Shown here one piece after another: positions 26,145 through 33,758 of a stretch of DNA of 64,000 nucleotides. Positions within the stretch are counted from its first letter, which is position 1; each line of letters opens with the position of its first letter. Origin of the DNA: Solirubrobacter sp963736505 (GTDB taxonomy: Bacteria; Actinomycetota; Thermoleophilia; Solirubrobacterales; Solirubrobacteraceae). A program made the position numbers and the translations under genes. The notes under the pieces are model-generated. The model ran no database searches. It saw only the letters and a list, made by a program, of their open reading frames with translations, and had not been told where the DNA came from. The stretch covers positions 310,001 to 374,000 of the forward strand of contig CAVTOZ010000007.1 of assembly GCA_963736505.1 (NCBI GenBank), in the 5' to 3' direction.

Positions 26145-27737
26145 TCAGGCGTGCACGGCGACCCGCTCTTCGGCCTTCGGCGTCGTCATCGAGAGCAGCG
26201 CGTCCTCCATGTCGACCGCGTCGAGCGGGTCCGGCTCGCGCGGCGGCAGCTTCAGCTGCGCGTACGCGACGCAGACGACGGCCGCGAAGGCGTAGCCCAG
26301 CGCGATCTTGGGCGACTCGAACAAGTGCACCTTCGGGCCGTGGATCAACCCCACGACCGTCAGCACGCCGCCGACTCCGCACGCCAGCGCGGCGCGGTAG
26401 AAGCGGCGGTCGATCACGAACACCGCGATCGTGCCGAGCACCATGCCCGCCAGCACCGAGCCCTCGCCGAGGTGGAGCAGCCCGGTGTAGATCACGCCGG
26501 CGTTCGCCAGCGCGCCGGTGCCGACCTCCGCCGCGCTCGTGCCCGCCGCCGCGAGCGCGTTGTCGACCAGCCCCGAGCCCCACTGGGCGAGGCTCGGCAC
26601 CGCGGCGAGCACGACCGCCGCGTAGTGCGCCTTCGGCACCACGCGGTAGGCCTGCGAGCCGATCACCAGGCCGATGAACAGCAGCACCGGCACGATCGCC
26701 GGGATCGGCAGGACCGCCGCCAGGAGCGGGAACAGGCCGACCGCGCAGAGCACGAAGATCAGCACGCCGGAGGCGAGCGAGTAGGAGATGCGTCCGCCGG
26801 CTTCCTTCCAGCCCGGGTGGCCGATGTAGACGGCGGGCGGGAACGGGCTGCCGAGCGCCGCGCCGATCACGGCGCCGGTCCCGTCGGCGAGCAGCACGTG
26901 GCGCAGGTTGTACGAGTCGCCCGCGGCGGCCGCGCTCTCGACGTTGCTCATCGCCTCGGTGAAGTTGTAGATGCCGAGCGGGATCGCGGTCGCCAGCAGC
27001 GGCGAGATGCCGTCGAGCCCGTGCAGCAGCAGGTCGACGTTCAGCGACGGGATCCCGATCGCGATGTCGTGCACCGAGCTGCTCACGGCGGCCGTGTCCA
27101 TGAAGCCGCCGATCCAGCCGATCGCCGAGCCGACGAGCAGCGCCGCGAGCCCGACCGGGAAGTTGCCCGGCAGCCGCACGCCCGCCACGAAGCCGGCGAC
27201 GATGATCATGAAGACCGGCAGCGCGATCCACAGCGCGTCCCACATCTGCGCGGCCGGCCGCATCGAGATGAACGTCAGCGAGATGCCGGCGAGCGTCCCG
27301 AGCATCGCGGCTCTCGGCGTCAGGTGCCGGATCATCGGCCCGACGAAGGCGCCGACGAGGATGATGATCCCGATGATGAAGGCCCACGCGAGTCCTGCCT
27401 CCCACGCCTTCACCGGGTCCTTGGTGGCGAGGTAGGTGGGCAGCATGATCACCAGCGTCACGATGAACATGTGCGGGACGCTCGGCCCGTACGGCATCGC
27501 CGTCACGTCGGTGCGCCGCTCCTTCGCCGCCAGCCGGCGCGCGAGCCAGAAGTAGAAGAGGTTGCCGATCAGCAGCTCGATGCCGAGCGCCGGCAGCACG
27601 ACGCGGTAGACGTCGTGATCGCTCATGTGCACGACGCCGAGGCACAGCCCGGCGAGCACGAGCACGTTGACCAGCATGTTGATCCCGAGGCCGAAGAAGG
27701 CGTTCAGATCGCCTCGGGTCCAGAAGGGCAAAGCCAT
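26145..27737 (-). CDS. NCS2-type (xanthine/uracil family) permease
   Basis: 530 residues, 12-14 hydrophobic segments. Resembles nucleobase:cation symporters of the AzgA/xanthine-uracil type: early helix with FFGLGINMLVNVLVLAGL, RRTDVTAMPYGPS (about 74-86), IPLGIYNFTEAMSNVESAAAAGD (about 252-274, the conserved substrate-site helix with Glu and Asn) and GSPFPPAVYIGHPGWKEAGGR. It should import a small N-heterocycle or ureide. It is the last gene of the DUF1116 operon, 3 bp after the isochorismatase-family gene, so its substrate is probably what the operon degrades. Confidence 0.78.
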   Translation of the reverse strand: MALPFWTRGDLNAFFGLGINMLVNVLVLAGLCLGVVHMSDHDVYRVVLPALGIELLIGNLFYFWLARRLAAKERRTDVTAMPYGPSVPHMFIVTLVIMLPTYLATKDPVKAWEAGLAWAFIIGIIILVGAFVGPMIRHLTPRAAMLGTLAGISLTFISMRPAAQMWDALWIALPVFMIIVAGFVAGVRLPGNFPVGLAALLVGSAIGWIGGFMDTAAVSSSVHDIAIGIPSLNVDLLLHGLDGISPLLATAIPLGIYNFTEAMSNVESAAAAGDSYNLRHVLLADGTGAVIGAALGSPFPPAVYIGHPGWKEAGGRISYSLASGVLIFVLCAVGLFPLLAAVLPIPAIVPVLLFIGLVIGSQAYRVVPKAHYAAVVLAAVPSLAQWGSGLVDNALAAAGTSAAEVGTGALANAGVIYTGLLHLGEGSVLAGMVLGTIAVFVIDRRFYRAALACGVGGVLTVVGLIHGPKVHLFESPKIALGYAFAAVVCVAYAQLKLPPREPDPLDAVDMEDALLSMTTPKAEERVAVHA

Positions 27738-27740
27738 CGG

Positions 27741-28427
27741 TCAGGCTCCTGTCGCGACGTTGACGGGAAGGTGGTCGAGCAGATCCGCCGAGTCGCCGAC
27801 CCAGCCGAAGATCCCGCCCTGGGCGGCGATCATCCGCAGCGCGACCTCGTGGAACTCGGGGAAGTAGGAGCCGCAGCAGTCGGCGAGCACGAGGCACTCG
27901 AAGCCGCGGTCGTTGGCCTCGCGCACGGTCGTGTGCACGCAGACCTCGGTGGTGACGCCCGTCACGATCAGGCTCTTGATCCCGAGGTTGCGCAGGATCA
28001 GCTCCAGGTCGGTCGCGCAGAACGAGCCCTTGCCGGGCTTGTCGAGCACGATCTCGCCGGGCGCCGGCGCGAGCTCGTCGACGATGTCGTGCCCGACCTC
28101 GCCGCGCACGAGGATGCGCCCCTTCGGCCCGACGTCGCCGATGCCGGTCGTCAGCCCGCCGCGGGCGCGCTTGCTCGGCGGGCAGTCGGACAGGTCCGGC
28201 CGGTGGCCCTCGCGCGTGTGGATGATCGCCATGCCGGCCTCGCGCGCCGCGGCGAGCACGGCCTGCAACGGCTCCACGGCGGCCTGGAGCAGGCTGACGT
28301 CGTTGCCGAGCAGCTCGCCGAAGCCGCCTGGCTCGAGGAAGTCGCGCTGCATGTCTATGACCACCAGCGCGGTGGTCGCGGGGTCCAGCGCGAAGGGGTA
28401 GGGCTTCGCGGGCACCAGCGTGGTCAT
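27741..28427 (-). CDS. Isochorismatase-family cysteine hydrolase, biuret-hydrolase-like
   Basis: 228 residues. Catalytic triad of the family: D25 (VVIDMQRDF), K133 (DKPGKGSF) and C163 (TTEVCVHTT). From memory of the family, HTREGHRPDLSD (about 70-81), GRILVRGE, KPGKGSFCATDLELIL and TTVREANDRGFECLVLADCC strongly resemble biuret amidohydrolase (BiuH), more than RutB or nicotinamidase. BiuH turns biuret into allophanate and ammonia. ATG overlaps the amidase stop (ATGA). With the amidase, the permease and nearby urease, a ureide or biuret nitrogen-scavenging role is inferred. Confidence 0.8.
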   Translation of the reverse strand: MTTLVPAKPYPFALDPATTALVVIDMQRDFLEPGGFGELLGNDVSLLQAAVEPLQAVLAAAREAGMAIIHTREGHRPDLSDCPPSKRARGGLTTGIGDVGPKGRILVRGEVGHDIVDELAPAPGEIVLDKPGKGSFCATDLELILRNLGIKSLIVTGVTTEVCVHTTVREANDRGFECLVLADCCGSYFPEFHEVALRMIAAQGGIFGWVGDSADLLDHLPVNVATGA

Positions 28428-29836
28428 TCGGGCCTCCCAGTGAGGGCCGTCGCGAGCGCGACCAGCAGGGCCTCTCCGCCCGGCGCCGCCACGAGCTGCA
28501 GGCCGGCCGGCAGTCCGTCGACGGGGCACGGGACGGAGATCGCCGGGAACCCGACGAAGCTCCACAGGATCGCGTTGCGCGACAGGATCGTGAGGTACTC
28601 GTCCGCCCGCTCGACCGGCGGCGCCACTACGGGCGCCGTCGGCATGGCGAGCACATGGTGCTCGCGGAAGACCGCGAGCATCTCCTCCCTCAGCGCCGCG
28701 CGGTAGCGCTGCGCGTCGATGTAGTCGGTGGCCAGGACGCCGTCCGCGGCGTCGAGCTGGTCACGGACCTCCGGCCAGTACAGCGACCGGTCCAGCCCGG
28801 CGGCGCGGTGGAAGCAGGCGGCCTCGCAGCGCGAGGTCAGCAGGCCCATCGCGTTCGCGCCGCCGAAGTCAGCGGCGCTTGGACGTTCAATGGCGCGGAC
28901 GGCGGAGACGAGCTCCGCGAGCCGGCCGACGTGGGCGTCGACGGCGGCCGCGACGTACGGCTCGGCGCCCTCCCACGCGGCGGTCGGCAGCCCGACGCGC
29001 AGGTGGCTCACGCGCGCGCCCGCGGCCGGCGCGATGGCGGGCGCCTCGGGCCGCAGCGCGTCGAGCAGCAGCGCGGCGTCCTCGGCCGTGGCGGCGAGCA
29101 CGGCGCTGGTGTCCATGGTCCAGCTGAGCGGGACCATCCCGGCGGTGCTGACCGTGCCGTACGTCGGCTTGAGTCCGACGACGCCCGTCAGCGCGGCGGG
29201 TACGCGGATCGACGCGCGCGTGTCGGTGCCGAGCGAGCCGAGGCCCATCCCGGTCGCGACCGCGATCGCCGAGCCGCCGCTGGAGCCGCCCGGGATCCGG
29301 GACGGATCGTGCGGGTTGCGCGCCTGCGGGCTCGTCACGCCCATCGCGAACTCGTGCGTCGACGTCTTGCCGAGGATCACGGCGCCGGCGGCGCGCAGCA
29401 GGTCGACGGGCTCCGCGTCGGTGAGCGGGTGCGCCTCGTAGGCGAGCGAGCCCGCGCGCGTCGGCATGCCCTGGACTCCGAAGACGTCCTTGACGGAGAT
29501 CGGGATGCCGTGCAGCGGCCCGCGGCGGGGCTCGGCGTCGCGCGCCCGCGCCTCGTCGAGCGCGCCCGGGGCGAGCGCGACGAACGCGCCGAGCTCGTCG
29601 CTGCGCTCGGCGATCCGCGCGAGCGCGGCCTCGACCAGCTCGACGCTCGTGGTCGCGCCGGTGTCGAGCGCGCGCGCGGCCTCCGCGATCCGGCCCGTCC
29701 GCGGCAGGCCGCCGAGCGCGGGAAGCGGGTCTCCCGGAGTGCCGAAGACCTCGAAGGCAGGCCGGCGCTCGGGGTCGACCTCCTGCATCGCCAGCCGCTC
29801 CAGCGCGGAGGCGAACGCGTCCTGGGCGATGCTCAC
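28424..29836 (-). CDS. Amidase-signature family hydrolase
   Basis: 470 residues from GTG 29836, chosen because GGAGGT lies 7 nt upstream; an ATG 21 bp earlier has no Shine-Dalgarno. Ser-cisSer-Lys triad of the amidase signature: Lys in GIPISVKDVFG, Ser in PGGSSGGSA, and the nucleophile Ser in GTDTRASIRVPAA. The residue before the nucleophile is Ala, where most members have Gly. About 45 extra residues precede the core fold. Candidates from context are an allophanate hydrolase or 1-carboxybiuret hydrolase (AtzF/AtzE-like), but no C-terminal AtzF domain is present. Coupled to the isochorismatase gene by ATGA overlap. Confidence 0.82.
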   Translation of the reverse strand: MSIAQDAFASALERLAMQEVDPERRPAFEVFGTPGDPLPALGGLPRTGRIAEAARALDTGATTSVELVEAALARIAERSDELGAFVALAPGALDEARARDAEPRRGPLHGIPISVKDVFGVQGMPTRAGSLAYEAHPLTDAEPVDLLRAAGAVILGKTSTHEFAMGVTSPQARNPHDPSRIPGGSSGGSAIAVATGMGLGSLGTDTRASIRVPAALTGVVGLKPTYGTVSTAGMVPLSWTMDTSAVLAATAEDAALLLDALRPEAPAIAPAAGARVSHLRVGLPTAAWEGAEPYVAAAVDAHVGRLAELVSAVRAIERPSAADFGGANAMGLLTSRCEAACFHRAAGLDRSLYWPEVRDQLDAADGVLATDYIDAQRYRAALREEMLAVFREHHVLAMPTAPVVAPPVERADEYLTILSRNAILWSFVGFPAISVPCPVDGLPAGLQLVAAPGGEALLVALATALTGRPE

Positions 29837-29883
29837 GGCGAGCACCTCCACTCGCATCGAGGGCCCAACCAGCGTTCGCTGTT

Positions 29884-29905
29884 GAGAATCGCTTCGCGGA
29901 TTCTC
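29884..29905. repeat. Dispersed hairpin element, copy 1 (AGAATCGCTTCGCGGATTCT)
   Basis: GAGAATC and GATTCTC arms flank gcttcgcg, forming a hairpin between the GntR stop and the amidase start inside the operon. The identical 20-mer recurs at 59272-59291. It may act as an mRNA-stabilising or processing element, or be a REP-like repeat. Confidence 0.6.
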
Positions 29906-30566
29906 ATGGCGACTCCTCCTCGAACATCCGGGCCAGCAGCTCGCCGACGCGCCGCTCGACGACGGCGGCGCTGCGCTCGACGTGCACGCGCATCAGCGCG
30001 GCGGCGACGTCCGCCTTGCCGGCGCACGCCGCGTCGGCGATCTCGAGGTGCTCGTGGACGGTCGCGACGATCCGGTCGTACGTCGTGAAGTCGTGGATCC
30101 GCAGCACGCGGATGCGCTCGTCGATGTCGCGGATGTAGCGCTCGGTCGTGCGGTTGCCGGACGCGCGCGCGAGGCCCTCGTGGAAGCCCTCGTCGGCGAG
30201 CACGAAGTCCGGGCCCTCGTCGCGGATGTCCTGCGCGCGCTCGCGCCACTCGTCGCGCAGCGCCTCCAGCGCCGGCCCGCGGTTGGCGGCGGCGCCGCGC
30301 ACGGCCAGGTCCTCGAGCACGACGCGCACCGCGTAGAGCTCGTGCATCGCCGACACGCGCGGCGGATTCGGGCGCATGCGCCCGTTGCGGTCGCGCACGA
30401 TGTGGCCGTCGCCCTCGAGCCGGCGCAGCGCCTCGCGCACCGGCGTCCGGCTCGTCTCGAAGCGCTCCGCGAGCTGCTCCTCGGCGAGCGGCTCGCCGTA
30501 CGGGAGCGCGCCCGCGAGCAGCTCGGCGCGCAGCGCGGCGTGCACGTGCTCGGCTCGTGTGGTCAA
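29904..30566 (-). CDS. GntR-family regulator (FadR/FCD subfamily)
   Basis: 220 residues. Winged helix-turn-helix at the N-terminus: LAEEQLAERFETSRTPVREALRRLEGDG (about 28-55, with the diagnostic SRTPVREAL). The C-terminal FCD domain (about 80-210) has the usual Asp and His metal or ligand residues (ADEGFHEGLARASGN, VHEHLEIADA). Start is TTG, overlapping the DUF1116 stop as TTGA. Lying inside the operon, it probably controls the pathway in response to a carboxylate or ureide intermediate. Its stop falls in the 20-nt hairpin element. Confidence 0.88.
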   Translation of the reverse strand: MTTRAEHVHAALRAELLAGALPYGEPLAEEQLAERFETSRTPVREALRRLEGDGHIVRDRNGRMRPNPPRVSAMHELYAVRVVLEDLAVRGAAANRGPALEALRDEWRERAQDIRDEGPDFVLADEGFHEGLARASGNRTTERYIRDIDERIRVLRIHDFTTYDRIVATVHEHLEIADAACAGKADVAAALMRVHVERSAAVVERRVGELLARMFEEESP

Positions 30567-31759
30567 CGCAGGGCCGCCATCGCGAAGTCGAACGCCTGCA
30601 GCGGCGGGTGGGTGACGCCGCCGCCGATCTGGCCGACGCCGGGGCGCCGGTGCGCGATGCCGGTGTGCACGGGAGGCGCGATGCGCGTGCGCGCGACGGC
30701 GGCGGCGTCGACGCCGAGGATCGCGGCGCGGCCGTCCGGGAACCGCAGCTCCGGCGACTCGCCGGCCGCGATCACGCGCAGCCGCGCGTCGATCGCGTCG
30801 ATCGTCTCCGGGTCCAGCCCGACCGACTCCGCGGCCGCCGGCGAGGCGGCGACGGCCAGCGCCCCGAGCCCGTAGGCCTCGACGATCGCGCTGTCGCCGA
30901 GGTCCGGGTTCATATCGGCGGCGGCGAAGCCGGGGTAGAGGTTCGCGGGGTCCGGCAGCGCGGCCGGGCCGGTGAACCAGCGGTCGCCAGTGCCGGACAC
31001 GCGGATGCCGACCTCGACGCCGTTGCGCGCGATCGCCGTGAGGAGCGGCGAGCCCGCGACGTCCGCCGCGCAGTCCAGCGCGAGCTTGGCGGAGACCATG
31101 GCGAGGTTGAGGAAGAACTGGCCGTTGCCGGCGATGAAGTCCGCCACGCTCGCGTCGTCGGGCGCGAGCGCCTCGAGCGTGAGCGCGGTGCCCGCCTCGG
31201 TCCGGTGGTGGGCCTCGTCGCCGCGCAGCAGCGCGAGGCGCTGGATCTCGAGCAGGTCGAGCGGGCCGCGGCGGTCGAGCGCGCGCCGCAGCGCGGGCGC
31301 GAGCACGTCGCGCATCCAGGTCAGCCGCTCGAGCACCTCCGGCCCGTCGGCGCCGTAGCGCAGCACCTTGCCCGAGCCCTCGTTGAGCGGGCACCACGCG
31401 GTCCGCCCCGTCGCCTCGTCGCGGGCGACGAGCACGGGCATGTTGGCGGTGATCACGCCGGCCATCGGCCCGACGCCGCCGGCGTCGTGGTTGGGCAGCA
31501 GCGACAGCTGGGAGTCGTCGACCAGCAGCATCGCCGCCTCCGGCGTGTCGGCCAGCCCTTCGAGGTAGACCGCGGAGGCGAGCGCCGCCCGCATCGGGGC
31601 GCACATGCGCGCCGGCTCGATCGGCGGCCCCGCGTGCGACACGCCGCCCGCGGCATGGTGCGCGCTGACCTCGGCCGTGGGAACGACGTCCACCAGGAGC
31701 GGGCGCGCGTTCGCCAGCCGTGCGCCTGCATCCGCTGTTGTATGCAGCGTTGCGTCCAT
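30563..31759 (-). CDS. DUF1116 protein (YlbE/AllG-like)
   Basis: 398 residues. Matches the DUF1116 family as I recall E. coli YlbE: GPPIEPARMCAPMRAAL (about 45-61), GVGPMAGVITANMPV, CPLNEGSGKVLRYGADG, NGQFFLNLAM, RVSGTGDRWFTGPA, NPDLGDSAIVEAYGLG and NTGIAH-like HTGIAHRRPGVGQIGGG near the end. In E. coli this protein (AllG) forms oxamate carbamoyltransferase with FdrA/AllF and AllH, which split oxalurate during anaerobic allantoin use. Neither partner is in this window, so a stand-alone or different carbamoyl reaction is implied. ATG with TAGCGT 8 nt upstream; first gene of the five-gene operon. Confidence 0.85.
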   Translation of the reverse strand: MDATLHTTADAGARLANARPLLVDVVPTAEVSAHHAAGGVSHAGPPIEPARMCAPMRAALASAVYLEGLADTPEAAMLLVDDSQLSLLPNHDAGGVGPMAGVITANMPVLVARDEATGRTAWCPLNEGSGKVLRYGADGPEVLERLTWMRDVLAPALRRALDRRGPLDLLEIQRLALLRGDEAHHRTEAGTALTLEALAPDDASVADFIAGNGQFFLNLAMVSAKLALDCAADVAGSPLLTAIARNGVEVGIRVSGTGDRWFTGPAALPDPANLYPGFAAADMNPDLGDSAIVEAYGLGALAVAASPAAAESVGLDPETIDAIDARLRVIAAGESPELRFPDGRAAILGVDAAAVARTRIAPPVHTGIAHRRPGVGQIGGGVTHPPLQAFDFAMAALR

Positions 31760-31818
31760 GCCTGCGGACGCTAATTTCGGCCGCGTCTCACGCCTTGGGA
31801 CCGGCGGCACAGACCTCG

Positions 31819-32439
31819 TCAGCCGCTGATGGACCGCGCGGCCAGCCAGGCCCCGGCCAGCTGCGCCTCCACGCCGGCCGCCGACGCCCCGCTCGCGCGC
31901 CACAGGCTTCCAGGACCGGCCAGGTTGCCGGGCGCGCCGAGCAGGGCGACGGTGCCGATCACGCGGTGCCCGGGGGCGAGCGCGACGTAGGCGCCGGCGG
32001 CCCCGGGGTCGCTGCGCAGCGTCTCGTGCAGCAGCGGCGCGCCGTCCAGCGTCACCCGCGTCGTCGCCTCCAACCGCCCCGGGCCCTCGCCGCTGCGGCC
32101 GAGGATCACCGTGTCGCGCCACGCCGCCAGCGCGCCGGCCGCGAGCGCGATGCGCGTGCGCCGGAGCACGTCGGCGCCCGCGGGCACGATCAGCGGCGGC
32201 TCGTCGAGGATCAGCCGGCCGCCTTCGCCGACCGTGACGTCGAGGTCGAGCCGCGTGCGCCCGTCGCCGGGCAGCGCGAGCGTCGCCGCGATCGGCTCGA
32301 GCACGAGCGTCGTGTCCGCGCCCACGCGGATCTCGACCTCGTCGTGGTCGCCGGCGAGCGGGCCCGCCTGGATCGGGACGAGCGCCGCCCGGAATAGGGT
32401 CCCGCCACCCACCCCCAACACCGTGCCCCGCTCGAGCAC
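31819..32439 (-). CDS. ureD: Urease accessory protein UreD
   Basis: 206 residues from the only usable start codon (GTG 32439). UreD is the scaffold that, with UreF and UreG, loads nickel and CO2 into urease. Family features: GPLAGDHDEVEIRVGAD (about 26-42), ILDEPPLIVPAGADVL and ETLRSDPGAAGAYVALAPGHRVIGTVALLG. The reading frame and UreD-like sequence (ELAVERGTIVNLRRSARLAIR) continue upstream to about 32505 with no ATG, GTG, TTG or CTG. The annotated start is therefore probably short: either a rare start codon is used or a base is wrong. Confidence 0.8.
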   Translation of the reverse strand: MLERGTVLGVGGGTLFRAALVPIQAGPLAGDHDEVEIRVGADTTLVLEPIAATLALPGDGRTRLDLDVTVGEGGRLILDEPPLIVPAGADVLRRTRIALAAGALAAWRDTVILGRSGEGPGRLEATTRVTLDGAPLLHETLRSDPGAAGAYVALAPGHRVIGTVALLGAPGNLAGPGSLWRASGASAAGVEAQLAGAWLAARSISG

Positions 32440-32500
32440 CCGGATGGCGAGCCGCGCGCTGCGGCGGAGGTTGACGATGGTCCCGCGCTCGACCGCGAGC

Positions 32501-33163
32501 TCAGTGGACGTGGGGCACTCCCTCGGCGCTGGAGTGCAGGTGGCCGTGCGCGCGGAAGTCGGCCAGCCGCTCGCGCACCCAGGCGGCCACCGGCGCCGCG
32601 GCCTCGGGCGAGCGCAGCGAGATCGCGTGCACCGGCAGCCCGTCGCGGCGCTCGGCGGCCTCGGCCAGCATCCGCTCGACGTCGGAGCCGACGAACGGCG
32701 CCAGGTCGGTCTTGTTGATCGCGAGGAAGTCGGCGCGCGCGATCCCCGGGCCGCCCTTGCGCGGGATGTCGTCGCCGGCGGCGACGTCGATCACGAACAC
32801 CTGCACGTCGGCCAGCGCGGGCGAGAAGATCGCGGTCAGGTTGTCGCCGCCGCTCTCGACGAACACGAGGTCGAGCGGGCCGGTCGCGGCCTCCAGCTCG
32901 GCGACCGCGTCGAGGTTCGCGGAGATGTCGTCGCGGATCGCCGTGTGCGGGCAGCCGCCGGTCTGTACGGCGGCGATCCGCTCGACCGGCAGCACGCCGG
33001 TGGAGCGCAGGAACTCGGCGTCCTCGGTGGTGTAGATGTCGTTCGTCACGACGCCGACGCGGCACTCGGCCGCGAGCACGCCGCAGAGCGCGGCGATCAG
33101 GCTCGACTTCCCGGATCCCACCGGGCCGCCGACGCCGACGCGCAGGGCTCGTTCAACTGGCAA
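32501..33163 (-). CDS. ureG: Urease accessory GTPase UreG
   Basis: 220 residues. P-loop GPVGSGKSS (about 13-21), NDIYTTEDA switch region, the Ni-binding CPH in GGCPHTAIRDD, ESGGDNLTA (Walker B region) and NKTD (guanine specificity). It hydrolyses GTP to drive nickel delivery to apo-urease. The C-terminus is His-rich (HGHLHSSAEGVPHVH), possibly for nickel storage; UreG usually has such His at the N-terminus instead. It overlaps ureF by 11 bp. Confidence 0.97.
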   Translation of the reverse strand: MPVERALRVGVGGPVGSGKSSLIAALCGVLAAECRVGVVTNDIYTTEDAEFLRSTGVLPVERIAAVQTGGCPHTAIRDDISANLDAVAELEAATGPLDLVFVESGGDNLTAIFSPALADVQVFVIDVAAGDDIPRKGGPGIARADFLAINKTDLAPFVGSDVERMLAEAAERRDGLPVHAISLRSPEAAAPVAAWVRERLADFRAHGHLHSSAEGVPHVH

Positions 33164-33758
33164 ACAGGCGCTCCTTCGATCGCTGGTGGACCGGCGCGGC
33201 GAGCTCGAGCGCGACCGCGGCCGGCGCGGGAAGATCCTCCAAGGGCGTCTCGTCCGCCGCGATCGCGCGCGCGGCGAGCGTCAGCCGGGGCGCCAGCTCG
33301 GCGACCCAGCGGGCCGTGACCGCCGGGTCGAGCGGGAGCAGCTTCAGCGCCGCCGACGCGACCGTCGCCGCGTCGTCGTAGAGCGCCAGCAGCGCGGTGT
33401 CCTGCTCGGACACGCCCGCCGCGCGCGCGACGAGCCCGAGCGCGACGGGCCGCGGGGCGGACTCCGGCACGTCCCAGATCGCCGATGCCGACCGCAGCAG
33501 CTGGCGCCCGAGCCGGGCCGCGGCAGCGCGCAGCACCGGGCTCGGGCAGCGCGCGCACCACTCGTCGACCACGTCGTTGCCGCGCCGCGCCTCGACGGCG
33601 AACCGCGCGTCGCTCTCCGCCACCAGGCGCTGCCTTGCCAGCATGAACGCCGGCACGTCGGTCAACCCTTCGCGCACCGCCCGCTCGAGCCCCAGCGAGT
33701 GCGCGTACGAGCCCGACGGGAAGCGCGAGTCGGCCAGCAGGAGCGCCAGCGCGTCCAT
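33153..33758 (-). CDS. ureF: Urease accessory protein UreF
   Basis: 201 residues. UreF hallmarks: ALLLADSRFPSGSYAHSLGLERAV (about 4-27) and the C-terminal PLEDLPAPAAVALELAAPVHQRSKERLF tail. It binds UreD and gates UreG GTPase activity during urease maturation. Its ATG shares one base with the ureC stop (TGATG), so translation is coupled. Moderately short compared with the ~220-230 usual residues. Confidence 0.95.
   Translation of the reverse strand: MDALALLLADSRFPSGSYAHSLGLERAVREGLTDVPAFMLARQRLVAESDARFAVEARRGNDVVDEWCARCPSPVLRAAAARLGRQLLRSASAIWDVPESAPRPVALGLVARAAGVSEQDTALLALYDDAATVASAALKLLPLDPAVTARWVAELAPRLTLAARAIAADETPLEDLPAPAAVALELAAPVHQRSKERLFAS

Noticed and set aside
30563..31759. Cyanuric acid amidohydrolase (AtzD/barbiturase), suggested by the biuret-type neighbours
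   Set aside because: The sequence lacks the AtzD repeats and Ser-Lys motifs as I recall them and instead follows DUF1116/YlbE along its length.
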